This document shows positions 1 through 12,600 of a stretch of 14,801 bases of DNA, piece by piece; position 1 is the first letter of the stretch; each line of letters opens with the position of its first letter. Below the pieces are notes generated by a model. That model worked only from the letters and a program-made list of their open reading frames with translations, was not told the DNA's origin and ran no database searches. Made by a program: the position numbers and the translations under genes. Source of the DNA: Clostridia bacterium (GTDB lineage Bacteria > Bacillota > Clostridia > Christensenellales > CAG-1252); the NCBI GenBank assembly GCA_009928745.1, contig SACC01000012.1, positions 1-14,801 of the forward strand, given 5' to 3'.

Positions 1-105
1 ATATAGTATAGATTGCTATGCATGCCTAGCTTCAACAACTGTAATGATTACATTGTGAGTATCTACGTTATCTTCCTCAACATCATTTGCCTCAGCGTAC
101 TCAGC

Positions 106-521
106 GCTTGTGAGTTATCTTTTATCAGTTATGGTAACAATTTGACCAACTTTATGTTAAAACCCTGTAATAGTATTCTGCAATTGTTTGTTCAATACTC
201 TTCTACTAGTAACTATAAATACTGTTTGAAGTATATCTTTTTCGTTCGCGTAATGAAGCTGCCCAACCGATATGTTAGCCAAGGGATACTATTACTTTTG
301 CCATTTCCGTCGCTATGTTGCACCAGATGGTTTTTGCCCGATCCTCGTTCTTTTACATCATCGATTATTTTTTTTACTATTTCTCACTTCTTTTATCTAG
401 GAATATCAACTTAGACTCGTCTTTGTATGTTGTTCTGCGACATTAAAAATCTTTGTTTTTTAACATGCACATTAATATATTTTTGAAGAATAGCCATAAG
501 CTCTTTTTGTAATAATCTCGA
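106..521 (-). pseudogene. hsdR: Decayed fragment of type I restriction enzyme R subunit (HsdR) helicase
   Basis: Read on the minus strand, conceptual translation gives LLQKELMAILQKYINVHVKK, then (with stops) IPR..., EIVKKIIDDVKERGSGKN, HLVQHSDGNGKSNSIPWL and TYRLGS. After a one-base frame change at about 225-228 it gives TVFIVTSRRVLNKQLQNTI and HKVGQIVTITDK. Intact HsdR proteins have the same order: a 'DVKExGSGKNYLIQHSAGSGKSNSIAW' Walker A region followed by 'VVTDRRVLDxQLQ'. Here the Walker A stretch (317-294) keeps GKS but has Asp for the usual Ala, and TDRR is TSRR. Stops lie at 413-411, 395-393, 386-384, 159-157 and 117-115. Only a small central part of a protein that is normally about 1,000 residues remains. 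The match may continue weakly to position 1 (NVIITVVEARHA). No hsdS or hsdM is visible. Recognition is from memory of the family. Confidence 0.7.
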
Positions 522-542
522 TTTAGGATGTATACTTTCATC

Positions 543-578
543 AACAAAAAAGGCTTGTTTCACTAAGCCTTTTTTGTT
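543..578 (-). terminator. Rho-independent terminator of the giant gene
   Basis: There is a perfect 14-bp inverted repeat: 543-556 pairs with 565-578 around an 8-base loop (557-564). On the minus strand the stem is AACAAAAAAGGCTT / AAGCCTTTTTTGTT, so the 3' arm holds the T-run. It starts 84 bases after the stop codon of the giant gene. The A/T symmetry means it could work in both directions. Because the arms are almost self-complementary, the open frame that crosses it is unlikely to be coding. Confidence 0.85.
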
Positions 579-591
579 AATAGGAACTAGG

Positions 592-618
592 AGCAAGCCG
601 GTTTTTCATCGGCTTGTT
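592..618 (-). other. GC-rich hairpin just after the giant gene
   Basis: On the minus strand CAAGCCG (616-610) pairs with CGGCTTG (600-594) around a 9-base loop. A G-T and an A-T pair extend the stem to 9 bp. It lies 44-70 bases past the stop codon. No T-run follows it, so it is not a simple terminator by itself. It may stabilise the 3' end of the mRNA or act together with the terminator at 543-578. Confidence 0.6.
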
Positions 619-661
619 GCAAGAATTTAGATATCATTAAACATAGCGAAAGGCAAAATGC

Positions 662-3600
662 TTAACTCCATTTTGCGTACAGCGTACGTGCAATACCAGT
701 CGTCATAGCGAATATAGCGTGATCCGAATACACTACTGCGCCGTCTGAAGATTCTGCCCAGCCTAGGAAAGTATGACCATCATAAGTGAAAGCATTATAA
801 CTAAGATACTTGCTCTCGTAAAGCTTGATCGCTTGAGCCGCCATCGTCCCTTCACCGCCGTTTGCGTCAAAAATGACATTGGCAGACCAAACCGCGAACA
901 ATGTATACTCGGATGCTGTGCCCATAGTGTAATCTGCCCCAGGCGCATAATCTATTGTAGTTCCTTGGAAGTTGCATGACCAGCCAACAAAAGTGAAGCC
1001 AGCTAAGGTAAACTCATTTGGATTTAGCGCCAACGTTGCACCGGTTGCTATTGTCATATCAAACATTGTGCCGCTTCCACCATTTGCATTAAAATGGAGC
1101 AGGTTATTATTAACACTCCAGAAAGCAGTAAGGCTTACATTCGATGTATGTATCCAATTGCCGGAAGAATCGGTATATCCAGCTATGTTCAAAACAGGAT
1201 TGCCATTATTATCGTAAATACGGCTACCTGCGCCGCCGGCACCTGTATAGTATCCCACAAATGTATAGCCGGCCTTTTCAGGGATGCCTATTTGTTCTAT
1301 CGCTTCACCGTAAGTCAGACTAGCGCTGCTATCCCCGCCACTACCGCCAGCCTTATTAAAGGTTACAGTATAATTATTTACTGTCCAATGAGCGTACAGT
1401 GTAGTGTCTTCAGCTTTGTTCCAAGTACGGTGAGAAGTCATATTCGCATTGTAATATTTATTTCCGTCTATTACAGCATCCCAATATCCAGCAAAGGTAT
1501 AGCCTTCTCTTTCTGGAGCGGATACCGCCACACTTAACTCATCCACTGTGGGCATATTCGAATCGTATGTTGCCGCTACAGAAGTAGTGCCACCCTCGCC
1601 TCCGTTAGGAGCAAGCGTTACCGTATAGATATTAGCTTCCCAATGAGCGTAAAGGTCATACACATTTACTTCGGTCCAGGGCGCAGCACTCGCCATTGTG
1701 TCGGTATAATATTGTTTGCCATGGCTAACTCCGGTAAAATAACCGACGAATGTGTATCCAATTCTTGTCGGCGCGATTAAATCTAGAGGCATCTCCGAAT
1801 CGTATGTTACTACAACCGAGGAAGTGCCTCCTCCTCCATTGGAATTGAGCGTTACATTATATTGACGCGCAGTGAATGTGCCATACAGTATCAAATCTTC
1901 AATTATTAGGGTGTCGAAATTGAAAGGCACGGTCATGGCCAAATCGGTATAGCAGCCCGTCGTTAGATATCCGTCCTTTATTTGCAAATCTGCTATGGTA
2001 ATTGACTCATAATATTCCGCAATTATATAGCCCACTCCATGCAATGTGACTTTTGGTTTGGCGGACAATATATTTGCATATTGCCACCAATATCCGTGAG
2101 TACGATAAACGCCAATAAAATCATCGTTAATGAAAATTCTTAATCCTTCGGCGCAGTCGAGGAAAGTATTGTTATTGCAGTCTGTCAACGGGAAATCATT
2201 GTTTTTAATTACAACCCCCGACAGGGATGTGCAGTTATAGAAGCAGAAACTGCCAATAGATTTTGTTGCGGCTGGTATATTGATCATGATGAGACTGGTG
2301 CAATTAGAGAACGCCCAATTACCCAACTGAGTTACGGTGGAAGGAATTGTGAACTCGGCAAGTCCTTCGCAGAAAGCAAAAGCATTCTCTCCTATCAATG
2401 TAGTTTCAGAGGGTAATGTTATGCTCGTCAGCATTACCATATTGTAAAATGCGCCATTAGCTATATTCGAACCGAAAGTTATTACAACATTGCGTAAATT
2501 GCTAGGTATGTAATATCTGTAGCTATTTTTGCCATGGAATTGCGTCACAACACTACCTCCCTCATAATAATCTTCTCCGAAAATATATCCAAATAAAGCC
2601 TCATGCGTTAATAAAGCCTCATGCGTTTTAGAATCTATAGATTTTCCAATAAATGGGAGCGTAATTGTCTCAAGCGCGGCGCAACCGGAGAATGCGCCTT
2701 TGCCGATGCTTATAATTTGACTATGTATATTTATAGATGTAAGTAGTTTACAGCCATAAAACGCAGAGTCATTTATCGTATTTACTACTTCCGGTACAGT
2801 ATAATCATTACCGCTTTTTCCTTCAGGATATCTTAGCAATTCGGTAAAGTCGAAATTAAATAGAATACCATCATTAACGGAGAACGCGGTATTTGATATA
2901 TGCACATCAAAGGCTAAAAGTGAAGTACATCTGTTAAACGCTGTTCCGGCTATCAATGTTGTGGATTTAGGTATTGTTATTGAGGTCAACTTACTGCAGC
3001 CGTAAAACGCCCTTTCTCCTATAGATTCTAGTAATATTCCTTCATTAAAGTTTATCGCCATCAAGTTGGTGCAATATTCAAATACACCCTCATTAATGCT
3101 AGTAATGTTAAGCGGTATTGTAAGTCCAGTAATATTGCTACAGTAAGCAAAGGTGTATTTGTCAATGGAATAAGTATTTGCTGGTATGATGATTGAGGTC
3201 AGCATAGAGCAGCCATAGAATGCTCCGTAAGGTAGCTCATATTTTGTGAAAGTTCCTCCCGTTAGAGTTACATATCTAAGACTAACAGGAATACAATAGG
3301 AGACTTCTTTATTTTCACCATATTGTTGAGTTACCATCGTTCCGCCTGCGTAAGTATCACTTCCGAATATGTATCCAAAAACACTTTTTCCGTTGAAGTC
3401 TACGAATACGCGTAGCCCGCTTTCCTCAAAATTACCCATAATAAGTGTGCCAGTCTCGCTATCGTAAGAAAAGCTGACCGATTCAGTTCCGTACATGGCG
3501 GTTATGTAGTTGCCTATATCGTCCTCGGCAGTCAATTCAAGCAGTGAAACAATATTATCAAAATCGTAAGAATACCTGTATTGGTGTGTAATCAGATATT

Positions 3601-6600
3601 CTGTATCTTTATTTAACTTCCTCCCTTCTACAAATATCTCAAGATGCTCTTCGTAATCAATAAGCAACAAAATGTCTTTGTTTTTAAGAATATAATAATC
3701 TACCCCTGATGTCAATGTTTCTCCATCTTCTTTCACAATAACCGTATCATAATCACAAAGTATATCAATATAAAATCCTTTGTATTCAAATTCGGCAGCA
3801 GCATAATAATTACCTACGAAAGGCATAGTTATCGATATAAGTCCCGAACATCCGCTGAATGCTTCCGCGCCCATCTTCTCTACGCTCGCCGGAATATTTA
3901 CGCTAGTGAGCCCGCTACAGCCCGCAAATGCCCGATCACCAACACCTAACACTCCGTTCTTAATCGTAATAGCGGTAAGGCTCGAGCATCCTTCAAAGAT
4001 GCTGTTTTTAAGGTACTTAACGCTAGAGGGCAACGATATAGATTTTAATAAGCTGCATCCGTAAAAGGCGTACTCCCCGACATCGGTTATGCTTAGAGGC
4101 AAATTTATTGCATCAAGCATGGAGCAATTATAAAATGCTCTAGCATTAATTGCGTCTCCGCTTAATAGTGTTATTGTTCTTAGGTTTTCGCCAATATAAT
4201 ATGTTTCAGCATCGAATGGAACAGCTATACCGCCATCAAATTGAACTTTTCCGAACACATTCATTAATACCCCGTCTCCGCTTCTAGTGTTGCCAAGGAA
4301 GGGCAACGATATGCTTTTCAACATGCGACATCCGCCGAACGCGCCCTCGCCAATTCTATTAACGCTCCCCGGAACAATCATTTCTTGCAGTATTATACAA
4401 TTACTGAAAGCATCATTCCCAATATCTATTACATGAGTGGGTATATATATTGAGCCTAGACTCACGCAGTTTTCGAATGCGCCATTGCCAATTCCTATCA
4501 AATCGACGGGAAGATTGACAGTCGTAAGACCGGTACATCCCGAGAATAGATAATCATTAAGTATATTAATACTTGACGGAATGGTAATCGTCCCGAGATT
4601 AGCGCAACCTTGGAATATAAACGAGTCCAAAATAATAACATTTTCAGGGATAACCAATTCGGTAAGTCCGTCGCATTCTGCGAACGCATAAGCTCCTATA
4701 CTTCTGATATTCGCTGGAATATTTATCGCGGTAACCTTTTCACAGCCATATAGCACATATGCAGTAAGCGCAGTCAGAGATGTAGGTATATCGAACGATG
4801 TGATCGCCGAACAGCCATACATTGCGCCGGCACCTAAGGTCTCAAGGGTATCGGGTAAGTCAAGCGCGGTAAGGTTGGCGCAACTCTGGAAAGCATAACT
4901 TTCTATTGACTTTACAGTGTTAGGTATGCTGATGGTTACAAGATTGACGCAGTTTGCGAACGCATATGTGCCGATTGACGCAACTCCATCGGGTATTATT
5001 ACGCTGGTTAAGGCGCCGCAGTTATAAAATGCTCTGCTTCCTATTGAAGTCACAGTAAGCGGTATATCGTTAACTACTGCATCATTGCCGATGTATTTAA
5101 GCAAAACATTATTTTCCACACAATATTTTTCGTCCTCTGTTATTGAGTTAAGCGAATAGATTCTTTCTCTGTAATCATACCAGCCTGCCGCTTGTTTGTA
5201 GATTGTAACTTTGCTGCTATCTACGAATACATAAGCCCCAGACGGCACCGAATTACTACCTATTGTGGGAGGTATAATAGAGTTCACCCTAATTATTCTC
5301 AACTTATTGCAATTGGTGAACAAGCTCGACCCTATTGAGGTCACGCTATTAGGCAGCGACACTCCAGTAAGACGCGCGCAGTCAGCAAAGGCTGAAGCCG
5401 CGATAATTGTACCGCCGGTGATAATCGCCGTCTCAAGATTTACTGGTAGCGCCGAATTTACTACGCCGAAAACATATCCAAATAACGCTGCGTCACCGGT
5501 AGCTGAAGCGCTTCCTCCCACAAAGGGGAGACTTATCGAGGTAAGCGCCATGCACTGCGCAAACGCGCCGCTGCCTATTGATGTTACACTTGAAGGCACG
5601 GTTATATTGCTAAGCTCCGTGCAATCCTTAAATGCTTCAACACCTATTGTTAAAAGACCACTAGAAAGTGTAACGGTTGTCATTGCTGAACATCCCGCAA
5701 ATGCGCCTTCACCTATTGATATAACACCTGCTGGCAGCTCAATTTCGGTCAAAGCAACACAGCCGCCGAATGCATTTGATTCAACTGCAGAAAGCGCGCC
5801 AGGCATAGTAAACTCAACAAAACCGCAACCATAGAACGCGTACGCGCCCATAACAGATGCAGAAGGTATATTAACTAAGGTAAGAGAAGTACAACCGTAA
5901 AACGCATACGCGCCGATAATCTCGACATTACTTGCGCTTACAGATGTAAGAGCAGCACAGCCGTAGAACGCGCCGCGTCTTAACGCCGAATTTCCGCTGA
6001 TATTAACTGTTAAAAGCACCGACGGCAGATAATAGACTGCCGAATCGATATCTGAATAACGCTGTTCAACTTCAACACTGCCGCTATATATTTCTCCTGA
6101 GAATATCCAACCGAACAATGCTGCCGCATTTTCCGCGGTTTCGCTTTCGCCGGCAAAAGGCAATGTGAGCGTTGCAAGCTCAGAACAACCTTTTAATACG
6201 CCGTTACCGATATAAGTAACACCTGAAGGTAAAGTGAGGGCTGTGAACCGGCAGTTTTCAAATGCATAACTATGTATGGATTTAAGTTCTTCAGGCAATG
6301 TAATAGATGTTAAGGCTGAGCAACCCTTGAAAGCGCTTTCGCCGACTGTCTCTAATTCGCTGTTGATTGCGAAAGTCACCGCGCTTAGCGCGCCGCAATT
6401 CTCAAAAGTGTTCTTTCCGATTGATGTAACCTTTTTGACGATGTTCACAGAAATCAAGTCGCTGCAATCTGCGAATACACCCTCTTTGAGCTCGGTAATT
6501 CCAGAAGGAATGATTATTGAAGTAAGTGAGCTACAGCCTTTGAAAGCATATTTGCCAATATCCGTTACATTACTAGGAAGCGTTATTGATGTGAGCAAGC

Positions 6601-9600
6601 CACAGCCATAGAACACGCTGTCGCCTATCGTTTGGAGCAGACTGTCCAGTCCGAAAGTAACTTTGCTGAGTCCAGAGCAGGCATAGAACGCGCCGTTATC
6701 TATCATAACCACTTCGGCGCCTATCGTAACTTCCTCTATATCCGTGCAGTTATAGAACGCCCAGCTCTTTATGCTTGTAACGGAAGGAAGGGTAACTATC
6801 TGGTCATCGCCTAAATACTTAATGAATTCGCCGTTGCTTACGCAGTAATCTCCAGCGATTACACTGTTTGAATAGATTTGAGAACTTGCGCCCGTCTCTA
6901 CTGAGCCGTAATTCTTCCAACCTTCGGCATTTTTATAGGTTATAAGCACCGAATTGGGCACAAATATTACTGCATAGAACGGCACTATCTCCGTTCCAAT
7001 AGTCGGAGGTGTTAGTCCTGCAAGCCTCAATGTTCTCAGTCTGCCGCATTGGTCAAATGCTTTGCTGCGTATTTCGCTTACGCTTGAAGGCAGAACTATA
7101 TCAAGTATATTTCCGCATCCGTAAAGCGCCTTTTCTCCGATTAACGCAATTCCATTGTTCAACGAAACGTTAGTCAATGTATCACAGTCGTAAAAAGCGC
7201 CGTAACCGAGTTTGATTGCAGCGGAAATCGATACCGTTGTTAGTCCGGAAGGAATATAGTATGCCTTAGACAAAGCTTCTTCGTAATACTGGATTACTGC
7301 ACTGCCGCCAATATAACTGTCTATACCGAATATATATCCAAACAGCGCGTTTTCGCCGATAGCCTCAGCGCTTGCGCCAACGAACGGCAAACCGATATAA
7401 GACAGCAATCCACAGCCGCTGAATACGCTGTTCCCTATGCTTTCCAATCCCGAGGGAAGGGTAATATTCGTCAGCAAACTACAGTTTTTGAACGCGTTAG
7501 CGCCGATTGTATTCAAGACGCTGCTCTCACCGAATGTCAGCGATGCTAGAACGCTGCAATTAGAGAAAGCCGATACGCCGATATTCTCGACACTTGCAGG
7601 TATTGCTATACCTGTAAGCGCTGCACACCCGTAAAACGCGTAATCCTCTATCCTCGTCAATACCTCAGACAATTCAACAGATGTGATTGCCGCGCATTGA
7701 TAGAACGCACTGCTTTTAATTTCTGCAGCGTTATTAGGTATATTGATGTTTGCTAACAAGCTGCAACCTGCGAATGCCTTGCTGCCGATAATAGTTATCG
7801 TATCCGACAGAATAACGGTAGTCAATTTTGAACAACTGGAGAACGCGCCGTATTTAAGCTCCGTCCCGCAGGTCACTGTTACGCTGAGTAAGGTGTTAGG
7901 TATATAATATTCTGCATAAGAACCCGCCGCAAACTCTTGTCTTGTCAAGCTCGCGCCGCTATAGATTTCTGTTCCGAAAATATAACCGAACACCGCTTGA
8001 TCGTATGTAGACGTAATCGTCGCACCGGTAAACGGAAGTGAAATCGTTGTCAATTTCACACAGCCTTTGAATGCGCTGTTCCCGATGCTTTCCACGCTAT
8101 CGGGTACAACTACTGCCGTAAGATTACCGCATCCGCCGAACGCGCCCTCTCTTATCTCCTTAACGCCATATTCTATTGTTATGTCTGTAAGGGCAGAGCA
8201 GCCAGAGAACGCCGAAGCGCCTATTGTTAGGACACTTGAGGGCACTGTTATCCCGACAAGACCAGTGCAACCGCTGAACGCATATGCGTCTATCGCAACA
8301 ACACTATCTGGAATAACTATAACACTCAATCCAATACAATCCGTAAACGCATTTTCGGATATGCCGCAGAGATTGGCAGATAGCGTTACCGAGGAAAGTC
8401 CTGAGCAACCCCAGAATGCGCGTTCACCAATACCCGTCACCGTGTCTCCGATAACAATTTCTTCAATATTTGCGCAGTTAGAGAATACGCCAAAACCTAG
8501 GGTTTGAGCGCCGTTTATCGTAACGCTGACAAGTCCCGAAGGCAGATAATATGTTTGCGTCATGGCGATGCTATTTTCTATACCGTAGTATTGTGAAACA
8601 GCCATACCGCCCACATAGGATTCTGTACCGAATATATAGCCTAACAGCGCGTTTGCTCCAGTCGCTTGGGCGCTTTTGCCTGCAAAAGTTAATGTCATTG
8701 ATAAAAGTCCGGTACAACCCGAGAACGCGCCCGCTCCGATTTCGGTCACATTATCCGGTATGGTTATCGAAAGAAGTCCGCTACAGCCGCTAAATGCGTT
8801 GCCGCTTATCTTTTGAGCGGTTAAGTTAATTACAAAAGAAGTAATTCCCGTACTACCGCTAAAATCATGTATTACTGTCACCGCTTTGCCTTCGTGTCTG
8901 TTGGGTAGTTTGACAGCGCCGATAAGAGTTTGACCTTCACCTTTGCTTACAGAACAGCTATCACTGTCTATTACGGTATACAAAAGTCCGGCTGTGCCCC
9001 AGTCGGCATAAAGCGTAATGTTCTCGTCGGGCATTTTGGCATCGGTAAATACATAATATAAATTTAGCGCCGCGTCCGAATACCAGCCGGCAAATTCAAA
9101 TCCTGCTTTCGTCGGATTGACAGGAGCCTCAAGGTCGATATTATAATCCTCTGTAATATTTGCAACTCCGCTGCCGCCGTTAGTTTCGAAGGTAATTGTG
9201 TACGCTCCTATAGCCCATTTTGCATAAACCACTATATCCTCTGTCAAATATGTGCCGTCGAAATTATACTCCGACAGACATGCCATATCAGCATACCACT
9301 TTACAAAGCTATTTCCGATTTTGGAAGGATCACTTTCGGGTTTAACCAATTTGCCGTTATATGCAACATCTACCGCTCCGATTAAACTGCCGCCGTTAGT
9401 TTCAAAGCTGACAACCGGCATAGCGCGGAGCGCGGATGCGTAATCTGACCATACGGACGCTTCTTCGTATGTTTCTAAGCTCGCAGCTCGTACATAAACT
9501 TTCATTGCCGCGTTGCAGTAAAGGAACATTCCGTTGCTGCCGCTGGCTATTCCGTTCGTACTGCTGCGCATTATATTTACCAAAGTCAGAGAGGAACAGT

Positions 9601-12600
9601 ATGCAAACGCATACGCTCCGATATTTTCCACGCTTGCGGGGATATTTACGCTACAAAGCGCCGTACAGGACGAAAAAGCCCAGGGAGCTATCGAAGTCAC
9701 ACTTTCAGGTATGTCCACAGATACAAGCGCCTCACAATACATAAACGCCTTTTCGCCGATAGTGTCTACCGTGTTGGGTAAAATTATCGACACAAGCTTT
9801 TTGCAATTATAAAATGCGCCGTAGCTTATACGTGTTTCTCCAGTCACCGTAACCGCGATAAGAGAATCAGGCAGATAGAATATCCTGCTTCCGTTTGTCG
9901 AATAAAACTGAGTTACTGACGAGCTACCTTCGTAATTGACATTGCCGAAGATATAGCCGAATAAAGCGTTTTGACCCGTTGCAATAGAGGATGCGCCCAC
10001 AAAAGGTAGCGTTAAGCCGCCAAGCGAATTACAGCCGCTAAGTATGCCTTCTCCTATCCCAGTAACGCTTGAAGGTATTGTTAAGTTATCAAGATTCGAG
10101 CAATTTTTGAAAGCTCCCATTGCTATTGTCAGGACGCTTGAAGGTATATTTATACTTTCAAACCCTGAACAATATATAAATGCATATGCGCCTATAGATG
10201 TAACACTTGTTGGGATTATTATTGTCTCAAGTGTATCGCAGGCACTGAACGCATAAGCCCCAATCGTGATAACCGACGACGGAATAGTATATGTGACACT
10301 ATTCTTGCCTTGCGGATATTTCAATATAGCTGTTTGCGTTTTATTAAACAATATCCCGTTAACTGACATATAAGTGACGTTAGCGGCATTTACATTGACA
10401 GCTACAAGTGCGCTGCAATAATTGAACGCGCTGCCAGCGATTAATTCGACATTTCTTGCTACGTTTACTGTATTAAGCAAAGTACAACTTTCGAATGCCT
10501 TTTCCCCGACAATACGCATACTGTTAGGAAGACTAATAGTAGTAAGTCCGCTACAACCTGCAAAAGCGCTTTCTTCAATCTCGGTAACCGTATTATTTAT
10601 CGTAAAGCTTGTTAGTCCGCTGCAGCCTGCAAAAGCGCGACCGCATATCTTCGTAACACTTGACGGTATCGTTATTGTTTTGAGCATCAAGCAATTGCTA
10701 AACACTCCATAATTCAAGGTGGAATTGCCGGTAATGTATATCGCTTCCAATTGCGCAGGAATGTAATATACAACAAAATCGATAGCGCTAAAGTACTGAT
10801 TAACCGAAACACCCCCCGCATAGGGTTCAGTACCAAATATATGACCGAATAACGCATACTCATTTGTACTTTCTGCGCTTTCACCAGCAAAAGATAATGT
10901 CGCTGAAGTCAAACCGCTACAACCACTGAAGGCGCCTGCGCCTATCACAGTCACGCTTGGCGGCAACATTAGTGAAGTCAGTGCGGAGCAGTTCTTGAAA
11001 CAATCTGCGCCAATACTAGTTACGCTAGTAGGTATCGTTATAGTCGAAAGCGCAGTACAATTTTCGAAAATTCCTTTGCCTAGAGATGTAACATTGGCAG
11101 GTATCAAGAACGCTGTAAGGCTTGAACAGCCGTAATACGCGTAGTCCCCTATGTCAGATAAAATAGTTGGCATTATAATGCTCGTAAACATCGAGCAATT
11201 ACTGAATGCGCCATAACCTACCGCAGTAACTTTTGTGATTTCTATTATTCTCAAAAATGTAGGTATATAATATTCCGCGCTTTGCGTTTCCGAATAATAT
11301 TGTGTAACGCGCGTTCCGCCTGTATATTGCGTCGCTCCGACTATATATCCTAATAACGCTTCGGTGCCTTCAGCTACAATACCTTTTCCAATAAACGGCA
11401 AAGACATAGTGGTAAGACCACTACAGCCGCCGAACGCGCCCTCGCCTAGAGCAATTAACGTTTCGGGTAAATCAATCTCAACAATGCGTAAACACCCGTA
11501 AAATGCGCTCTCACCTAACGTCGCAAGTTTGCTGCCGCTACCGAAGACTACACCAACAAGATTCGAGCAACCCTTAAAGGCATGCGCATTTATTGCGGTA
11601 ACATTATTAGGAATACTCAAATTAGTTATTCCGATACAATCGTAAAACGCATATTCGCCAATTTTGCTGATACTCAAAGGTAATGAGATGCTTGCAATGT
11701 TGCTGCAGTTATAGAATGTATATCCGTTTATTTCCGTTATTATGTTTGTGTTGAATATTACCGATGTCATACTGCTGCAATTAAAGAACGCATATTCGCC
11801 GATCGCAACAACCGTTGAAGGCAATGTGATTCCAGCTAGCGACGAACAGCCGTAAAACGCTCCTTGTCTAATTTGCTCCGTATTAGCAGACAGCGTCACT
11901 CCGAGGAGCGCTGTACATTCTTTGAAAAGATTTTTCGCAATTGAGATTATGCCTGACGGAAGCGTAACGTTAGTTAATGCGCTACACTTGTAAAAAGCGC
12001 TCTCTCCAAGCTGCGTCAAATTAGCAGGAAGAGATACTGTCAGTAATCCACGACAATTTTCGAACGCAAAATTTCCTATTGTTGAAGCATTAGACGGAAG
12101 CGTTATACCTGTAAGCGAACTGCAACCAGAGAACGCATAAGAAGCTATTGTGACGAGATTGCTTTCCGCGCCGAATGTTATTGATAAGACCGAAGATTCT
12201 ACCGATTGATTAAAAGCGAAAGCATAAGAACCTATAGTAGTAACGCTTCCGGATATATTTATTGCTGTCAAATCACTACAATTGTATAAGGCTCTTTCGC
12301 CTATGCTTGTCACGCTTGGCAAATTGATATCTTTTCCGTTACCCACATATTTGACCAAAACATTGTTATTGATACAATAATCACCCGTTAAATTGCTTTC
12401 GCCGAATATTTTTTCGCGATGGTCGTACCAGCCTGCCGCTTGAACCGACTTAAATGTCGATAAAACCGCATCTGGGACTATAATTACGGCATATACATCG
12501 GCAGGCAGAGCGCTGGAATCCAACGCGGGAATGGCTGTCCCCATCAATTTAATAATTCTCAATCTTATACAACCGTAGAATGCGTTTGCCTCAATATTTC

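Larger units (their letters stand above)
2054..8878 (-). repeat. LRR block B (BspA-like, LRR_5 type)
   Basis: About 2,275 residues (1975-4249) of the same BspA-type LRRs, for example ITLPSGLESIGNSVFSGCG. It contains cassette copies 7 to 14, linker modules (b) 6737-7042 and (c) 5009-5305, and a second 'SVNDGILF ... RYPEGK' cap at about 2788-2912. It closes with a cap segment (LRIFINDDFIGVYRTHGYW, about 2075-2150) before the C-terminal InlB repeats. The stretch 4320-5000 is plain LRR without cassette. Confidence 0.9.

Noticed and set aside
366..372. Homopolymer T-run as a phase-variation tract
   Set aside because: It is short, lies in the decayed HsdR fragment and is not in or before an intact gene.
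13..414. Plus-strand open frame of 133 residues, hydrophobic, with membrane-like stretches
   Set aside because: It lies antisense to the HsdR remnant, whose reverse-strand translation matches a known family. The hydrophobic look comes from reading AT-rich sequence backwards, and no ribosome binding site was apparent.
411..596. Minus-strand open frame of 61 residues starting at TTG
   Set aside because: Its first third crosses the terminator stem. The rest is the in-frame upstream part of the HsdR remnant up to its first stop, so it is treated as part of the pseudogene.
5265..8507. Several long plus-strand open frames (for example 5265-5834 and 8067-8507)
   Set aside because: They are antisense shadows of the LRR arrays. 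The repeated codon pattern keeps the opposite frame open, and their translations are repeats of the same antisense pattern with no family signature.
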